NCBI GenBank assembly: GCA_937915975.1
Contig: CALGGL010000064.1
Span: forward strand, 1 to 23,595
From: an uncultured Lachnospiraceae bacterium
Lineage (GTDB): Bacteria > Bacillota > Clostridia > Lachnospirales > Lachnospiraceae
Direction of reading: 5' to 3'
DNA: 23,595 bases
Shown here: positions 13,181 through 21,100 of the stretch, piece by piece
Layout: each line of letters begins with the position of its first letter
Numbering within the stretch: position 1 is the stretch's first letter
Notes under the pieces: generated by a model
Told to the model about the DNA's origin: nothing
The model's database searches: none
Seen by the model: only the letters and a program-made list of their open reading frames with translations
Made by a program: the position numbers and the translations under genes

Positions 13181-15772
13181 ATGGATGCAGAAAAGTTCAC
13201 AAGGAAATCATTGGAGGTAGTTGAAAATTGTGAGAAGCTTGCTTATGAGTACAACAATCAGGAGATAGACCAGGAGCATTTGCTCTATAGTTTGCTTACT
13301 GTTGATGACAGTCTTATAGCTAAGCTGCTCACCAATATGGGCATAAATGTTGAGAGCTTTTCAAAGGAAAGTGAGAAGCTTGTTGCATATCGCCCTAAGG
13401 TTTCGGGAGGAAAGCTTTTTACAAGCCCCGATTTTTCAAAGGCACTTATTCAGGCTGAAAAGGAAGCTAAGCAGATGGGGGATGAGTATGTATCTGTTGA
13501 GCATATCTTTTTAGGTATACTTGAAAAAATGAATAAGGCGGTTAAGGGGCTTGTTCTCGGATACGGTATTACAAGAAATAAATTTCTCGAGGTGCTTGCC
13601 GGAGTAAGAGGCAATAAGAGAGTGGAAAGCGATAATCCTGAGGCAACTTATGATACGCTCAATAAATACGGATACAATCTTGTGGAAAGAGCGAGAGAGC
13701 AAAAGCTTGATCCTGTTATCGGAAGAGATGCAGAGATAAGAAATATAATAAGAATACTTTCAAGAAAGACAAAGAATAATCCTGTGCTAATTGGAGAGCC
13801 GGGTGTAGGTAAGACGGCTGCGATAGAGGGACTCGCCCAGCGTATAGTAAGAGGTGATGTTCCTGATTCACTTAAGGATAAGGATATATTTGCCCTTGAT
13901 ATGGGAGCACTTTTGGCAGGTGCCAAGTACAGGGGTGAATTTGAAGAAAGACTTAAGGCGGTTCTTGATGAGGTTAAGGATTCTGACGGACAGATAATAC
14001 TTTTTATCGATGAGCTTCATACCATAGTCGGTGCCGGTAAGACGGAAGGTGCTATGGATGCAGGCAATATGCTTAAGCCTATGCTTGCAAGAGGTGAGCT
14101 TCACTGTATAGGTGCAACGACTCTTGATGAGTACAGAAAATATATCGAAAAGGATCCCGCGCTTGAGAGACGTTTCCAGCCTGTTATGGTAAATGAACCG
14201 ACGGTTGAGGATACCATATCCATACTTCGTGGTATCAAAAACAGATATGAGGTATTCCATGGAGTAAAGATAAACGATAGTGCGATAGTCAGTGCGGCTA
14301 CTCTTTCAGACCGTTACATCACTGACAGATTCCTGCCGGATAAGGCGATTGACCTTATAGATGAAGCCTGTGCCATGATTAAGACAGAGCTTGATTCCAT
14401 GCCTGCCGAGTTAGATGAGATAGACAGAAGAATAATGCAGCTTGAAATCGAAGAGGCAGCTCTTAAAAATGAAGAGGACAATCTGAGTCGGGAAAGACTT
14501 GCCTCCTTGAGAGAAGAGCTTGAGACTCTGCGTGAACAGTCAAAACAGATGAAGGCAGTCTGGGAAAATGAAAAGTCAGGCGTTGAACATATAAGAGGTC
14601 TTCGTGAAGAACTTGAGGATGTAAAAGATCAGATAGAGATTGCACAGAGAAATTACAATCTGGATAAGGCGGCTGAACTTCAATACGGAAGACTTCCGGA
14701 ACTTCAAAAGGAGATAGAAACTCTTGAGGCAAGTGTAAGCGAAAAAGACAACAGACTTGTTCACGAGTGTGTAACTGATGAAGAGATTGCAAAGATTATA
14801 TCCAAGTGGACGGGAATACCTGTATCAAAGCTTACCGAAAGTGAGAGAAATAAAACACTTCATCTTGCAGATGAGCTTCATAAGAGAGTGGTAGGTCAGG
14901 ACAATGCAGTATCACTTGTGAGTGATTCTATTATAAGATCAAAGGCGGGTATAAAGGATCCGACCAAACCGATTGGTTCGTTCTTATTCCTTGGACCTAC
15001 AGGCGTAGGTAAGACCGAACTTGCAAAAACACTTGCCGAGTCGCTCTTTGATAATGAAAACAATATGGTTCGTATCGATATGAGCGAGTATATGGAAAAA
15101 CATAGTGTGGCAAGACTTATCGGTGCGCCTCCGGGATATGTAGGATATGATGAGGGTGGACAGCTTACCGAGGCGGTAAGAAGAAAACCGTATTCGGTTG
15201 TACTTTTTGATGAGGTTGAAAAGGCTCATCCGGATGTATTCAATGTTCTTCTTCAGGTGCTTGATGACGGACGTATAACAGACTCCAAGGGTAAGACGGT
15301 TGATTTCAAAAACACAATACTCATCATGACTTCCAATATAGGTTCGGAATTTTTGCTTGACGGCATAGACGGAAACGGAGAGATAAAACCTGAAGCAAAC
15401 GAGCAGGTTATGAATATGTTAAGGGCACATTTCAGACCTGAATTCTTAAACAGACTTGATGAGATAATCATGTTTAAGCCGCTTGATAAGAATTCAATCA
15501 GCGGAATAGTAAATCTTCTTGTTGCAGACCTTAATAAGAGAATCGCCGATAAGGAGCTTCACCTTGAAATAACAGACTCAGCAAGAGAATATATTATAGA
15601 CTCCGGCTATGATCCGGTATATGGTGCAAGACCGTTAAAGAGATATCTGCAAAAGAATGTAGAGACCTTAGTAGCTCGTGCAATACTAAGTAACGTGCTT
15701 CATCAGGGCGACACAATAATTCTTGATTATAGTGGCAAGGAACTCTTTATAAAGAATTCACGCCTACAGTAA
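13181..15772 (+). CDS. clpB: ATP-dependent disaggregase ClpB
   Basis: An 863-aa protein of normal ClpB length. It threads aggregated proteins through a hexameric ring, working with DnaK. In order: an N-domain with two Clp_N repeats (residues 1-145), and a first AAA domain with Walker [10 protein letters not shown] (K211) and Walker B LFIDELHT (E278). A long coiled-coil middle domain (about 400-530, e.g. [20 protein letters not shown]) separates ClpB from ClpC and ClpA. The second AAA domain has GPTGVGKTE (K611) and [13 protein letters not shown] (E678), and the C-terminal domain has [11 protein letters not shown]. No ClpP-binding IGL/IGF loop was noticed. GAGGGA precedes the ATG. Stands alone after its own promoter. 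Its last 12 codons recur just after the stop. Confidence 0.97.
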   Translation: MDAEKFTRKSLEVVENCEKLAYEYNNQEIDQEHLLYSLLTVDDSLIAKLLTNMGINVESFSKESEKLVAYRPKVSGGKLFTSPDFSKALIQAEKEAKQMGDEYVSVEHIFLGILEKMNKAVKGLVLGYGITRNKFLEVLAGVRGNKRVESDNPEATYDTLNKYGYNLVERAREQKLDPVIGRDAEIRNIIRILSRKTKNNPVLIGEPGVGKTAAIEGLAQRIVRGDVPDSLKDKDIFALDMGALLAGAKYRGEFEERLKAVLDEVKDSDGQIILFIDELHTIVGAGKTEGAMDAGNMLKPMLARGELHCIGATTLDEYRKYIEKDPALERRFQPVMVNEPTVEDTISILRGIKNRYEVFHGVKINDSAIVSAATLSDRYITDRFLPDKAIDLIDEACAMIKTELDSMPAELDEIDRRIMQLEIEEAALKNEEDNLSRERLASLREELETLREQSKQMKAVWENEKSGVEHIRGLREELEDVKDQIEIAQRNYNLDKAAELQYGRLPELQKEIETLEASVSEKDNRLVHECVTDEEIAKIISKWTGIPVSKLTESERNKTLHLADELHKRVVGQDNAVSLVSDSIIRSKAGIKDPTKPIGSFLFLGPTGVGKTELAKTLAESLFDNENNMVRIDMSEYMEKHSVARLIGAPPGYVGYDEGGQLTEAVRRKPYSVVLFDEVEKAHPDVFNVLLQVLDDGRITDSKGKTVDFKNTILIMTSNIGSEFLLDGIDGNGEIKPEANEQVMNMLRAHFRPEFLNRLDEIIMFKPLDKNSISGIVNLLVADLNKRIADKELHLEITDSAREYIIDSGYDPVYGARPLKRYLQKNVETLVARAILSNVLHQGDTIILDYSGKELFIKNSRLQ

Positions 15773-15822
15773 AGAGTTATATACAAAAAACTCGCGCTTA
15801 AAGTAAAGAGTTAATTTTCATA
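15737..15822 (+). repeat. 34-bp tandem repeat of the clpB 3' end
   Basis: The clpB tail codes [11 protein letters not shown] and stop (15737-15772). Exactly 34 bases on, 15771-15806 can be read as [11 protein letters not shown] and stop. A third partial copy at 15805-15813 reads KEL. The nucleotide copies differ in most third positions yet keep the amino acids. The exact shared core AGTAAAGAGTTA is at 15768-15779 and 15802-15813. The second copy is out of frame with clpB and beyond its stop. Confidence 0.85.
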
Positions 15823-15857
15823 TAATTATTTATTTATCTAACAATTTAATATATAAT

Positions 15858-15897
15858 AGCTGTAATTAGAAAATTATATTAAATAATAATTACAGCT
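15858..15897. repeat. 11-bp perfect hairpin after clpB
   Basis: AGCTGTAATTA (15858-15868) is exactly complementary to TAATTACAGCT (15887-15897) around an 18-base AT-rich loop. No T-run follows, so it is not a typical terminator. It directly adjoins the larger palindromic element to the right. Confidence 0.7.
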
Positions 15898-15910
15898 TAC
15901 CAAAAAGTAA

Positions 15911-16049
15911 GTTGGATGCAGTTGTAAAATACTACAAGCAGGTACTTTGAGCACGTTGGTTTTTGGCGAGGTCTTTTCGAGCTTAGAACCACTACGTGCG
16001 AGAGTAGCGAGAGCGTGCCTGCTGTAGTATTATTACAACTGCATCCAAC
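15911..16049. repeat. MITE-like or structured-RNA palindromic element
   Basis: Arms 15911-15942 and 16018-16049 are inverted copies: GTTGGATGCAGTTGTAA, then ATACTAC and GCAGG, with only single-base shifts. The inside folds further: GCACGT..TGGTT near 15951-15960 against AACCACTACGTGC near 15988-16000, plus GCGAG-rich blocks. It is more GC-rich than its surroundings. The right arm ends 22 bases before the next start codon, so it would lie in that gene's leader if transcription begins upstream. No coding capacity is seen. Similar GCGAG-rich palindromes occur dispersed in Lachnospiraceae genomes (from memory). Confidence 0.75.
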
Positions 16050-16071
16050 GTATTAAAAAGGAAAGATAAAT

Positions 16072-17361
16072 ATGAAATACGAAGAATATGCATATAAGCT
16101 CATGGAGCTTGCAAGAGACAGTATTTTAATACGGTACAGATATTTTGATATTGCGCTTGCAAGCACAAAACCGAAGGCTACCTTCGGTACGGCATGCTTC
16201 TTTTATGAAGCGGGAAATATATGCTTTGATCCGATTTATCTCTTAAGAAGATATAAGGATGAGGAGCATATTGCCGTTAGAGCTTATATGCATATTATTT
16301 TGCATAATATCCTTTTGCATGGCTTTGATGTAAATAAGCTTGATATGGATTGCTGGAGTCTTGCGGCAGATATAGCTGTTGAAAATATAATTCTTGACAT
16401 GGATTTTAGTGCGGCAGCCATGTCCTATGATGATGAAGAAAGAAAAATAATTGAAATGCTTAAAAAGAATATTCCTGTTTTTACTGCGGACAGAATTTAC
16501 AGATATTTTAAGACTGTAGGAATAAGCGAAGAGGCAAGAGAAGAATATGAGAGGCTTTTTTCATTAGACAGGCATATAGAATGGAATAGGCAGATTGATA
16601 ATGAGGATAAAAAGGATGAAATCATAATCACTAAGGAAGATTGGGAGAGGATTTCAAGAAGAATAAAAACGGAGGCTATGGAGTTTTCGAAAAACAAAAA
16701 GCTTGCGGATGATATGAAGGATAATATAGACTATGCCATAAGGAAAAGGTATAATTACAGAGAGTGTCTTTCGCATTTTATGGTTATGAACGAAGAAATG
16801 ACTGTAAACGATGATGAGTTTGATTACATTTATTATACATACGGTCTTGATACCTATGGCAATATGCCGCTTATAGAACCGCTTGAATATAAAGAGGATA
16901 AGAAAATTAAAGAGTTTGTGATAGCTATTGATACCTCGGCATCCTGCAGCGGTGAGATTATCAGGAAATTTCTTGTAAAGACGTATGATATATTAAAAAA
17001 CGAAGAAAGCTTCTTTAATAAAATCAATCTACATATCATTCAGTGCGATGACAGGATTCAGACGGATACTAAGATTGAGGATAAATCCGATTTTGATAAA
17101 TATATACGGGATATAAAAACGAAGGGAAACGGTGCAACGGATTTTACACCCGTTTTTGAATATGTTGAGAAATTAAAGGATAATAATGAATTTAAAAATC
17201 TTAAAGGACTTATATATTTTACGGACGGATACGGAACATTTCCGGATAAGGTTCCGGATTATGAAGTGATGTTTGCGTTTTTGTATGAGGATATGAGCAG
17301 ACCAAAGGTGCCGGGCTGGGCTATGCAGGTTGTTATGGAGGATGAGCTTTATGAATATTGA
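16072..17361 (+). CDS. VWA-like protein of the DUF2201 family, degenerate zinc site
   Basis: A 429-aa protein of the putative metallopeptidase/VWA family DUF2201. The N-terminal half holds H74-I-I-L-H78-N-I-L-L-H83, where metallopeptidase relatives carry HExxH....H. The catalytic Glu position is Ile75. The middle (residues 150-230) is charged and helical. The C-terminal VWA-like domain begins about residue 280 (EFVIAIDTSASCSG) with MIDAS D287-T-S289-A-S291, then GATDFTPVF and IYFTDGYGTFP. No signal peptide or membrane helix is seen. It overlaps the AAA gene downstream by 11 bases, so the two are translationally coupled. Probably the VWA partner of that ATPase, and unlikely to be an active protease. 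Confidence 0.88.
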   Translation: MKYEEYAYKLMELARDSILIRYRYFDIALASTKPKATFGTACFFYEAGNICFDPIYLLRRYKDEEHIAVRAYMHIILHNILLHGFDVNKLDMDCWSLAADIAVENIILDMDFSAAAMSYDDEERKIIEMLKKNIPVFTADRIYRYFKTVGISEEAREEYERLFSLDRHIEWNRQIDNEDKKDEIIITKEDWERISRRIKTEAMEFSKNKKLADDMKDNIDYAIRKRYNYRECLSHFMVMNEEMTVNDDEFDYIYYTYGLDTYGNMPLIEPLEYKEDKKIKEFVIAIDTSASCSGEIIRKFLVKTYDILKNEESFFNKINLHIIQCDDRIQTDTKIEDKSDFDKYIRDIKTKGNGATDFTPVFEYVEKLKDNNEFKNLKGLIYFTDGYGTFPDKVPDYEVMFAFLYEDMSRPKVPGWAMQVVMEDELYEY

Positions 17362-18850
17362 GCAGGCAAAGGGTTATATAAAGGATACGGTAAAAATGTA
17401 TCTTAAAAAAGACAAATATGGTGAATACCGTATACCGGTGGTAAGACAGAGACCGATTTTTCTGTTGGGGGCTCCCGGCATAGGTAAGACTGCAATTATG
17501 GAACAGATAGCAAGTGAACTCTCTATAGCGCTGGTTTCTTATTCCATGACACATCATACAAGGCAGTCGGCTCTCGGACTTCCTTTTATAAAGCACAACT
17601 CATATGAAGGCTTGGATTATGATGTTTCAGAGTATACAATGAGCGAAATTATTGCTTCGATTTATGAGATAATGCAAGAAAGCGACATAAAAGAAGGGAT
17701 ACTTTTTCTGGATGAAATAAATTGTGTTTCGGAGACCCTTGCTCCATCTATGCTTCAGTTTTTACAGTATAAAACCTTTGGCAGACACAAGGTGCCTGAG
17801 GGCTGGGTTATAGTTACAGCGGGCAATCCGCCGGAATACAATAAGTCTGTAAGAGAGTTTGATGTTGTCACCATGGACAGACTTAAGGTTATTAATGTTG
17901 AGGCAGATTATCCTACATGGAAGAAATATGCAACAGACAGAGGAATACACAGTGCCATCACAAGCTTCCTTGATATAAACAGGGATTATTTTTACTATAT
18001 GGAAACCAATGTAAAGGGAAGAATGTATATAACGGCAAGAGGCTGGGAGGACTTATCCGAGATAATCTATATGTATGAGGAGGATAAGCTTAAGGTAAGC
18101 GAAGAGCTTGTGGAACAGTATATAAGGAATGAAACCGTGGTAAAGGAATTTACTGCTTACTATGACTTATTTAATAAGTATAAAAATGATTATATGGTTT
18201 ACGAGCTGCTTGACAGAGCGGTTGATGAGGATACTGTCAATAAAGCAAAGCAGGCAGCGGTTGATGAAAGAGTTTCTCTTCTCGGTATGCTTTTGGATAT
18301 ATGTCTTAATGATGTTAAAGAGGTTATGGATAAGTCGGATATTCTGACGGGACTTATGCCGGTGCTTAAGACTTTGAAGGAATCTGAAAATGTGTATGAT
18401 ATTCTTTCTGAACAGTTAAATAAAAGAAAGGATATATATAACAAACGTATTAAAGCAAATTCTCTTGATATGAATGAAAAGCAAAAATTAAGGGGAACAA
18501 TCGCTTTTCTCGAAAATTTATTATCCGGTCTTGATAAAAATAGCATTAGGGAAAAGGATGATGATTTTAATTATATAAAGAATGAATTTGACAGTGAAGT
18601 GGAAACAATGAAAAAGATGTCAGAGAAAACGAATATAAGACTGCATAATCTTTTTGATTTTACGGACAGGGCATTTTCTGACGGAAATGAAATGATACTC
18701 CTTTTAACCGAGCTTACGGCCGGTAAACTAAGCTCAAAATATATAAGTATGTTTGGCTGTCCGGATTATGAAAGGTATAACTCTAAGCTTATGCTTTCCG
18801 AAAGGAGCAGCATCATAAAAAAAGAAATAGACGGTTTGCTTGAAATTTAG
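17351..18850 (+). CDS. MoxR-like AAA ATPase partner of the VWA protein
   Basis: About 499 aa from ATG 17351, chosen because GGAGG lies nine bases upstream, inside the previous gene; the frame opens earlier at a TTG and an ATG at 17342. Walker A is GAPGIGKTA with K46, Walker B is ILFLDEINCVSE, and a sensor-like VTAGNPPEYN is followed by DRLKVINVE. The N-terminal ATPase (residues 1-250) is followed by a long helical region (about 250-499) without a recognised domain, probably a coiled-coil-bearing partner arm. The set resembles RavA-ViaA-style AAA/VWA pairs, but the gene order is VWA first. The last codons are repeated just after the stop. Function unknown; chaperone-type remodelling is inferred. 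Confidence 0.9.
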   Translation: MNIEQAKGYIKDTVKMYLKKDKYGEYRIPVVRQRPIFLLGAPGIGKTAIMEQIASELSIALVSYSMTHHTRQSALGLPFIKHNSYEGLDYDVSEYTMSEIIASIYEIMQESDIKEGILFLDEINCVSETLAPSMLQFLQYKTFGRHKVPEGWVIVTAGNPPEYNKSVREFDVVTMDRLKVINVEADYPTWKKYATDRGIHSAITSFLDINRDYFYYMETNVKGRMYITARGWEDLSEIIYMYEEDKLKVSEELVEQYIRNETVVKEFTAYYDLFNKYKNDYMVYELLDRAVDEDTVNKAKQAAVDERVSLLGMLLDICLNDVKEVMDKSDILTGLMPVLKTLKESENVYDILSEQLNKRKDIYNKRIKANSLDMNEKQKLRGTIAFLENLLSGLDKNSIREKDDDFNYIKNEFDSEVETMKKMSEKTNIRLHNLFDFTDRAFSDGNEMILLLTELTAGKLSSKYISMFGCPDYERYNSKLMLSERSSIIKKEIDGLLEI

Positions 18851-18875
18851 ATTTTGAAGGTTTGCTTGAAATTTA
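18833..18875 (+). repeat. Direct repeat of the AAA gene 3' end
   Basis: The 17 bases GGTTTGCTTGAAATTTA occur at 18833-18849 and again at 18859-18875. The first copy encodes the final GLLEI and a TAG stop. The second would read EGLLEI with a TAA stop. The period is 26 bases. Confidence 0.9.
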
Positions 18876-18972
18876 AAAATTGAAAATATTGTCTTTAATA
18901 TGTTGGTATGATAAAATAAAATTTAACTGAATTGTAAAAGGATTAAAATTAATGTTCATCCGGAGGCAAAAG

Positions 18973-20037
18973 ATGAAGAGAAAGAATTATATTATAGTTG
19001 TTTTTGCATTGTGTTTGATTCTTACTTCCTGCGGTGGGAAAAATGATAAAAAGAAAAAAAACGATGCAACTTCCACTGAAACAGTTCCATATCAGCCTGC
19101 GACGGAAACCGAAGCAACCACAGAGCTTCCGAAGGACGAGGATGGCTTTTATATAACAAATGATTATGTTATGACGGTCGGTGATACCATAAATGTCAGG
19201 GTTTCTCCGTCTACGGATGCGAGTATATATTCGCTTTTGGGTGGAGGAGAGGTTTTAAATAGAACAGGCTATAACGATGAATGGACAAGAGTTATTCTTG
19301 ATAACACAAACTTTTATATTCATTCGGAACTTGTTGAGATTACCGATGCCCCTCCTGAAGCAATGACAGAAGAAATCGAAGACGAAGCATCGGAAACGGA
19401 TGCCGTAAAGCTTGAAAAAAAGATTGTAATAGATGCAGCCAACCAAACAAATCCAAATATGACACAGGAAGCTATAGGCCCCGGAAGTGAAGAAACAAAG
19501 CAGGGGGCAACCACCGGCAATACAGGAGCAACACTTGACACAAAGGAATATGAACTGAATTTAATATATGCCGAGGCTTTAAAAGCTGAGCTTGAGAAAA
19601 GAGGATATGAAGTAACAATTACAAGAACAGAAAATGAGGTTGATTTAACCAATCAGGAAAGAGCTCAGATTGCCAATAATTCCGGAGCTACCACATTTAT
19701 CAGAATACAGATGAATTACAGTGCCAATTCGGAATTGTCTGGTGTAATGGCACTTACTATGACAAATGACAGTCCGTATAATGCTTCACTTCACGATGAC
19801 AGCTACAAGCTTGCTACGAGAATATTGCAGGGGGCAACCGAAAAAACAGGTGCCATAAATCATGGCATATATGAAAGCAATCAGATTACTGCGGTTAACT
19901 GGAGCAATATTCCTGTTACAGTGATTTATGTCGGATATCTAAGTAATTCTCAGGATGAAACAAATCTTCTTGATGAAAATTATCGAAAGGATATGATAGA
20001 GGGAATTGCTGATGGTATAGATTATTTTTACAATTAA
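18973..20037 (+). CDS. Lipoprotein with SH3b and inactive-looking amidase_3 domain
   Basis: A 354-aa protein from ATG 18973 (GGAGG six bases upstream). A lipoprotein signal, MKRKN plus a hydrophobic core ending LTSC-GG, sets the lipid-bearing Cys at residue 20-21. A Thr/Glu-rich linker leads to an SH3b domain (about 55-118, INVRVSPSTDASIY). Then comes an N-acetylmuramoyl-L-alanine amidase_3 fold (about 148-354, KIVIDAANQ to GIADGIDYF). Relatives have DPGHQ, RIHAN and VEMGY. Here these read DAANQ (Asn157 for the zinc His), RIQMN (Gln246 for the second His) and IYVGY (Tyr319 for the catalytic Glu). Only the Glu near 174 remains. It is likely a wall-binding or regulatory pseudoenzyme on the outer face of the membrane. 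Confidence 0.9.
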   Translation: MKRKNYIIVVFALCLILTSCGGKNDKKKKNDATSTETVPYQPATETEATTELPKDEDGFYITNDYVMTVGDTINVRVSPSTDASIYSLLGGGEVLNRTGYNDEWTRVILDNTNFYIHSELVEITDAPPEAMTEEIEDEASETDAVKLEKKIVIDAANQTNPNMTQEAIGPGSEETKQGATTGNTGATLDTKEYELNLIYAEALKAELEKRGYEVTITRTENEVDLTNQERAQIANNSGATTFIRIQMNYSANSELSGVMALTMTNDSPYNASLHDDSYKLATRILQGATEKTGAINHGIYESNQITAVNWSNIPVTVIYVGYLSNSQDETNLLDENYRKDMIEGIADGIDYFYN

Positions 20038-20052
20038 TATGTAATAGCAATT

Positions 20053-20094
20053 AAAATATCGGGGATATAACGATATTTATATAACGATATTTTT
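20053..20094 (+). terminator. Hairpin with alternative right arms after the lipoprotein gene
   Basis: AAAATATCG (20053-20061) can pair with CGATATTT (20071-20078) or with CGATATTTTT (20085-20094), which carries a short T-run. The two right arms form a direct repeat (ATAACGATATTT). An AT-rich stem, so only a moderate terminator candidate. Confidence 0.45.
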
Positions 20095-20121
20095 ATAAGG
20101 AAGAGAGGAGAATAGTTTGTT

Positions 20122-20994
20122 ATGAAGGAGTATGTTTTGGTTGGAGATTCAACCGAGGATCTTAACACAGAGGTGTTAAAAACACTTGATGTAAAAATTA
20201 TCCCTTTTTCGTATTCTGTTAACGATGAGGTTTTTCCTTTTTATATGGATGAAAGAGATGGGGATATAAAGGAATTCTATGACAAATTAAGAAAGGGTGC
20301 TATGCCTGTAACATCACAGATTAATCCTGATTCATATAAAAAGTTTTTTGAAGAGATAGCTAAAGACGGAAAGGATATATTGTATCTTTGCTTTACATCA
20401 GGTCTTAGCGGCTCATATCAGTCGGCTATGCTGGCAGCGGATATGGTGACCGAAAAGTATCCGGATTCAAGAATTGAGGTTGTTGATTCTCTTGTTGCAA
20501 GCGTCGGAGGAGGAATTCTTCTTTATCATGCGGCTAAGAAAAAAACAGAAGGGTTGGATATTGACGAGCTTAAATTATGGATAGAAGAACATAGAAGTAA
20601 AACCGCACATTGGTTTATGGTTGAGGATTTATTCCATCTTAAGAGAGGCGGAAGAGTTACAACTGTTGAGGCTATGATTGGAAGCGCTTTGAAGATTAAA
20701 CCTATACTCAGTGTAGATGAAGAAGGAAAGCTTGTTGTTAAATCCAAGGCACGCGGAACAGGAAAAGCGCTGGATTATCTTATTTCAAGAGTTGAAGAGG
20801 AAGTAGAGGATTTTGGCAGTACACAGTTTAATATAGGTAATGCCGATGCACCTGAAAAAGCAGAAAAGTTAAAGGAAACTTTGATTGAAAAAGGTGCAAA
20901 AGAGGAGAATATTTTCATTTCCTCAATTGGCCCGATTATAGGAACTCACGTAGGCCCGGGTATGGCTGCAATAACTTATGTAACAAATTTGTAA
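20122..20994 (+). CDS. DegV-family fatty-acid-binding protein
   Basis: A 290-aa DegV (FakB-type) protein. Visible blocks are VGDSTEDLNTEVLKTLDVKI at the N-terminus, the TSQINPDSY and CFTSGLSGSYQSA loops that bind the carboxylate, VVDSLVASVGGG, and FHLKRGGRVTTVEAMIGSAL, then IGPIIGTHVGPGMA near the end. DegV/FakB proteins carry a fatty acid for phosphorylation by FakA and feed phospholipid synthesis. No fakA is visible here. GAGGAGAA lies somewhat far (about 11 bases) from the ATG. The last codons and stop double as the upstream WalR-type box of the next gene. Exact lipid unknown. Confidence 0.93.
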   Translation: MKEYVLVGDSTEDLNTEVLKTLDVKIIPFSYSVNDEVFPFYMDERDGDIKEFYDKLRKGAMPVTSQINPDSYKKFFEEIAKDGKDILYLCFTSGLSGSYQSAMLAADMVTEKYPDSRIEVVDSLVASVGGGILLYHAAKKKTEGLDIDELKLWIEEHRSKTAHWFMVEDLFHLKRGGRVTTVEAMIGSALKIKPILSVDEEGKLVVKSKARGTGKALDYLISRVEEEVEDFGSTQFNIGNADAPEKAEKLKETLIEKGAKEENIFISSIGPIIGTHVGPGMAAITYVTNL

Positions 20995-21052
20995 CAAGTT
21001 GTTGACATCTGTTTTGTAAAATGTTACAATGCTTTTGTAACAAAAATGTAAC
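20979..21052 (+). promoter_or_regulatory. Two WalR-type boxes flanking a promoter
   Basis: Promoter TTGACA (21002-21007), 17 bases, TACAAT (21025-21030). TGTAAC-AAATT-TGTAAC (20979-20995) lies just before the -35, and TGTAAC-AAAAA-TGTAAC (21036-21052) just after the -10. Both fit the known WalR/YycF consensus TGTWAH-N5-TGTWAH exactly. The gene controlled is a cell-wall hydrolase, the classic WalR target. Confidence 0.75.
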
Positions 21053-21100
21053 AAAATTAAATTAATTTGTAATTTTGTTATAAACAGATGGAGAAATACA

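Noticed and set aside
14463..14792. Antisense frame inside clpB
   Set aside because: A shadow of the coiled-coil middle domain; no start signals.
17330..17350. TTG 17330 or ATG 17342 as start of the AAA gene
   Set aside because: The GGAGG at 17337-17341 is at the right distance only for ATG 17351.
18952..18972. ATG 18952 as start of the lipoprotein
   Set aside because: It would place FIRRQK before the signal peptide and has no ribosome site; ATG 18973 has GGAGG and gives a normal lipoprotein signal.
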